Part shown: positions 60,904 through 61,514 of the stretch, piece by piece
How the letters are laid out: each line of letters starts with the position of its first letter
Numbering within the stretch: the stretch's first letter is position 1
DNA from: Chitinophagales bacterium
GTDB taxonomy: Bacteria > Bacteroidota > Bacteroidia > Chitinophagales > Chitinophagaceae
Assembly: GCA_015655015.1 (NCBI GenBank)
Contig: JAATFV010000215.1
Location: 1 to 61,514, forward strand
Direction of reading: 5' to 3'
DNA: 61,514 bases
Translations under genes and position numbers: made by a program
The notes under the pieces: model-generated
What the model saw: the letters and a program-made list of their open reading frames with translations, nothing else
What the model was told of the DNA's origin: nothing
Databases searched by the model: none

Positions 60904-61514
60904 ATGAACGTACTTAAAAGAATAGGTATCCTTCTACTGGCAGCTTTCAGCGCGCAGCTTTCAGCCCGCTCTCAGGCTTCCACTCCTTCCCTGTCCGCAG
61001 CTCAGGAAAGGTTTGCAGCTGACAGCCTGCAGCTAACCCCTCAGCGAAAGCTAACCCCTCAGCGACAGCTTCCCACTCAACGACAGCTACCCCCTCAGCG
61101 ACAGCTAACAGCTCCAAAATACTGGCAGCAGGAGCTGAACTATACCATCGATGTCTCCCTGAACAATACGGAACACACCCTTGACGGCTTTGTCAAAATT
61201 TTATATAAAAACTGCTCCCCCGACACCCTGTCCTTTATCTGGATCCATCTGTGGCCCAACGCTTACAAAAATGACCAGACCGCTTTCAGTGAGCAATTAT
61301 TAGACAACGGAAGAACAGATTTCTACTTTTCAGACAAAGACAAAAAAGGCTATATCAACCACCTGGATTTCAGGGTAGATGGGATCCTCGCAAAAATGGA
61401 AGACCATCCCCGGTATATCGATATCATAAAAATAATCCTGCCCCGGCCTCTTTTACCGGGCGCCCAAATAACGATCACTACGCCCTTCCACGAACAGCTG
61501 CCCTTCCTCTTCTC
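60904..61514 (+). CDS. M1-family metallopeptidase (copy 2, N-terminal part, runs off right edge)
   Basis: The ATG at 60904 opens a frame that stays open to the window end (about 203 residues). A signal peptide (MNVLKRIGILLLAAFSAQLS) is followed by a short repeat array (LTPQRK, LTPQRQ, LPTQRQ, LPPQRQ). Then comes the M1 N-terminal beta domain (QQELNYTIDVSLNNTEHTLDGF and IHLWPNAYKNDQTAF). The first 150 residues match the upstream paralogue closely (IHCWPNAYKDQTTAL there), so the two are a tandem duplication 30 bases apart. The catalytic part lies beyond the edge. Confidence 0.88.
   Translation, partial: MNVLKRIGILLLAAFSAQLSARSQASTPSLSAAQERFAADSLQLTPQRKLTPQRQLPTQRQLPPQRQLTAPKYWQQELNYTIDVSLNNTEHTLDGFVKILYKNCSPDTLSFIWIHLWPNAYKNDQTAFSEQLLDNGRTDFYFSDKDKKGYINHLDFRVDGILAKMEDHPRYIDIIKIILPRPLLPGAQITITTPFHEQLPFLF
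61030..61101. repeat. 18-bp tandem repeat behind the signal peptide of M1 copy 2
   Basis: Four 18-bp units (cagctaacccctcagcga, aagctaacccctcagcga, cagcttcccactcaacga, cagctaccccctcagcga) plus a partial fifth encode six-residue copies of type Q-L-T-P-Q-R. The frame is kept. The upstream paralogue has only a weak two-copy version. Confidence 0.88.

Overview
The window is chromosomal DNA from a Bacteroidota organism, most likely Chitinophagaceae (Chitinophaga-like). The basis is two SusC/SusD pairs, an ECF sigma/FecR pair of the Bacteroidota type, T9SS type B (CHU_C) sorting domains, DUF5686, DUF4450 and DUF2911 proteins, and a histidine kinase/LytTR pair. The family-level placement is inference from gene content. 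I see no rRNA, tRNA, CRISPR array, integrase or transposase.

Layout. 1-1229: N-terminal part of a GH127-type beta-L-arabinofuranosidase, cut by the left edge. 1.3-10.6 kb: envelope and periplasmic proteins (coiled-coil protein, DUF5686 protein, TonB-receptor-like barrel, DUF2911/TPR protein, lipoprotein, DUF-like protein). 10.6-15.9 kb: TPR histidine kinase, LytTR regulator and a T9SS-secreted adhesin-like protein. 16-17 kb: aldo/keto reductase. 17.1-35.1 kb: an 18-kb block entirely on the minus strand that reads as one polysaccharide utilisation locus: ECF sigma, FecR, YhcH-like lipoprotein, enolase-superfamily dehydratase, SusC (with an in-frame stop), SusD, DUF4450 protein, GH106-like hydrolase, and a dicarboxylate/amino-acid symporter. 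35.2-38.2 kb: di-haem cytochrome c peroxidase and a broken AI-2E-family transporter. 38.4-45.1 kb: a divergent Hsp70 with a small GrpE-like protein, a T9SS type B protein in the same operon, and a convergent repeat-containing protein of unknown function. 45.2-47.9 kb: HD hydrolase, orphan ECF sigma, phosphoribosyltransferase-like protein. 48.1-55.3 kb: second SusCD pair divergent from a secreted GH65 hydrolase. 55.5-59.1 kb: membrane transglutaminase-like protein, Gfo/Idh/MocA oxidoreductase and polyprenyl glycosylphosphotransferase, which look like exopolysaccharide genes. 59.2 kb to the right edge: two tandem M1 metallopeptidases, the second cut by the edge.

How the genes work together. In the large PUL the SusC N-terminus carries an STN domain, so it should signal to the encoded FecR and ECF sigma. 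Two internal transcription units of this PUL (yhcH-enolase and susCD) share a 33-bp near-identical promoter segment and a LacI-type operator, so a second, sugar-responsive layer of control is likely.

The most unusual window-wide signal is a set of short degenerate tandem duplications, with units of 15, 18, 21 or 33 bp. They keep frame inside linkers of many unrelated genes (hydrolase, FecR, peroxidase, phosphoribosyltransferase, peptidase, Hsp70 neighbour) and also lie directly behind several stop codons.
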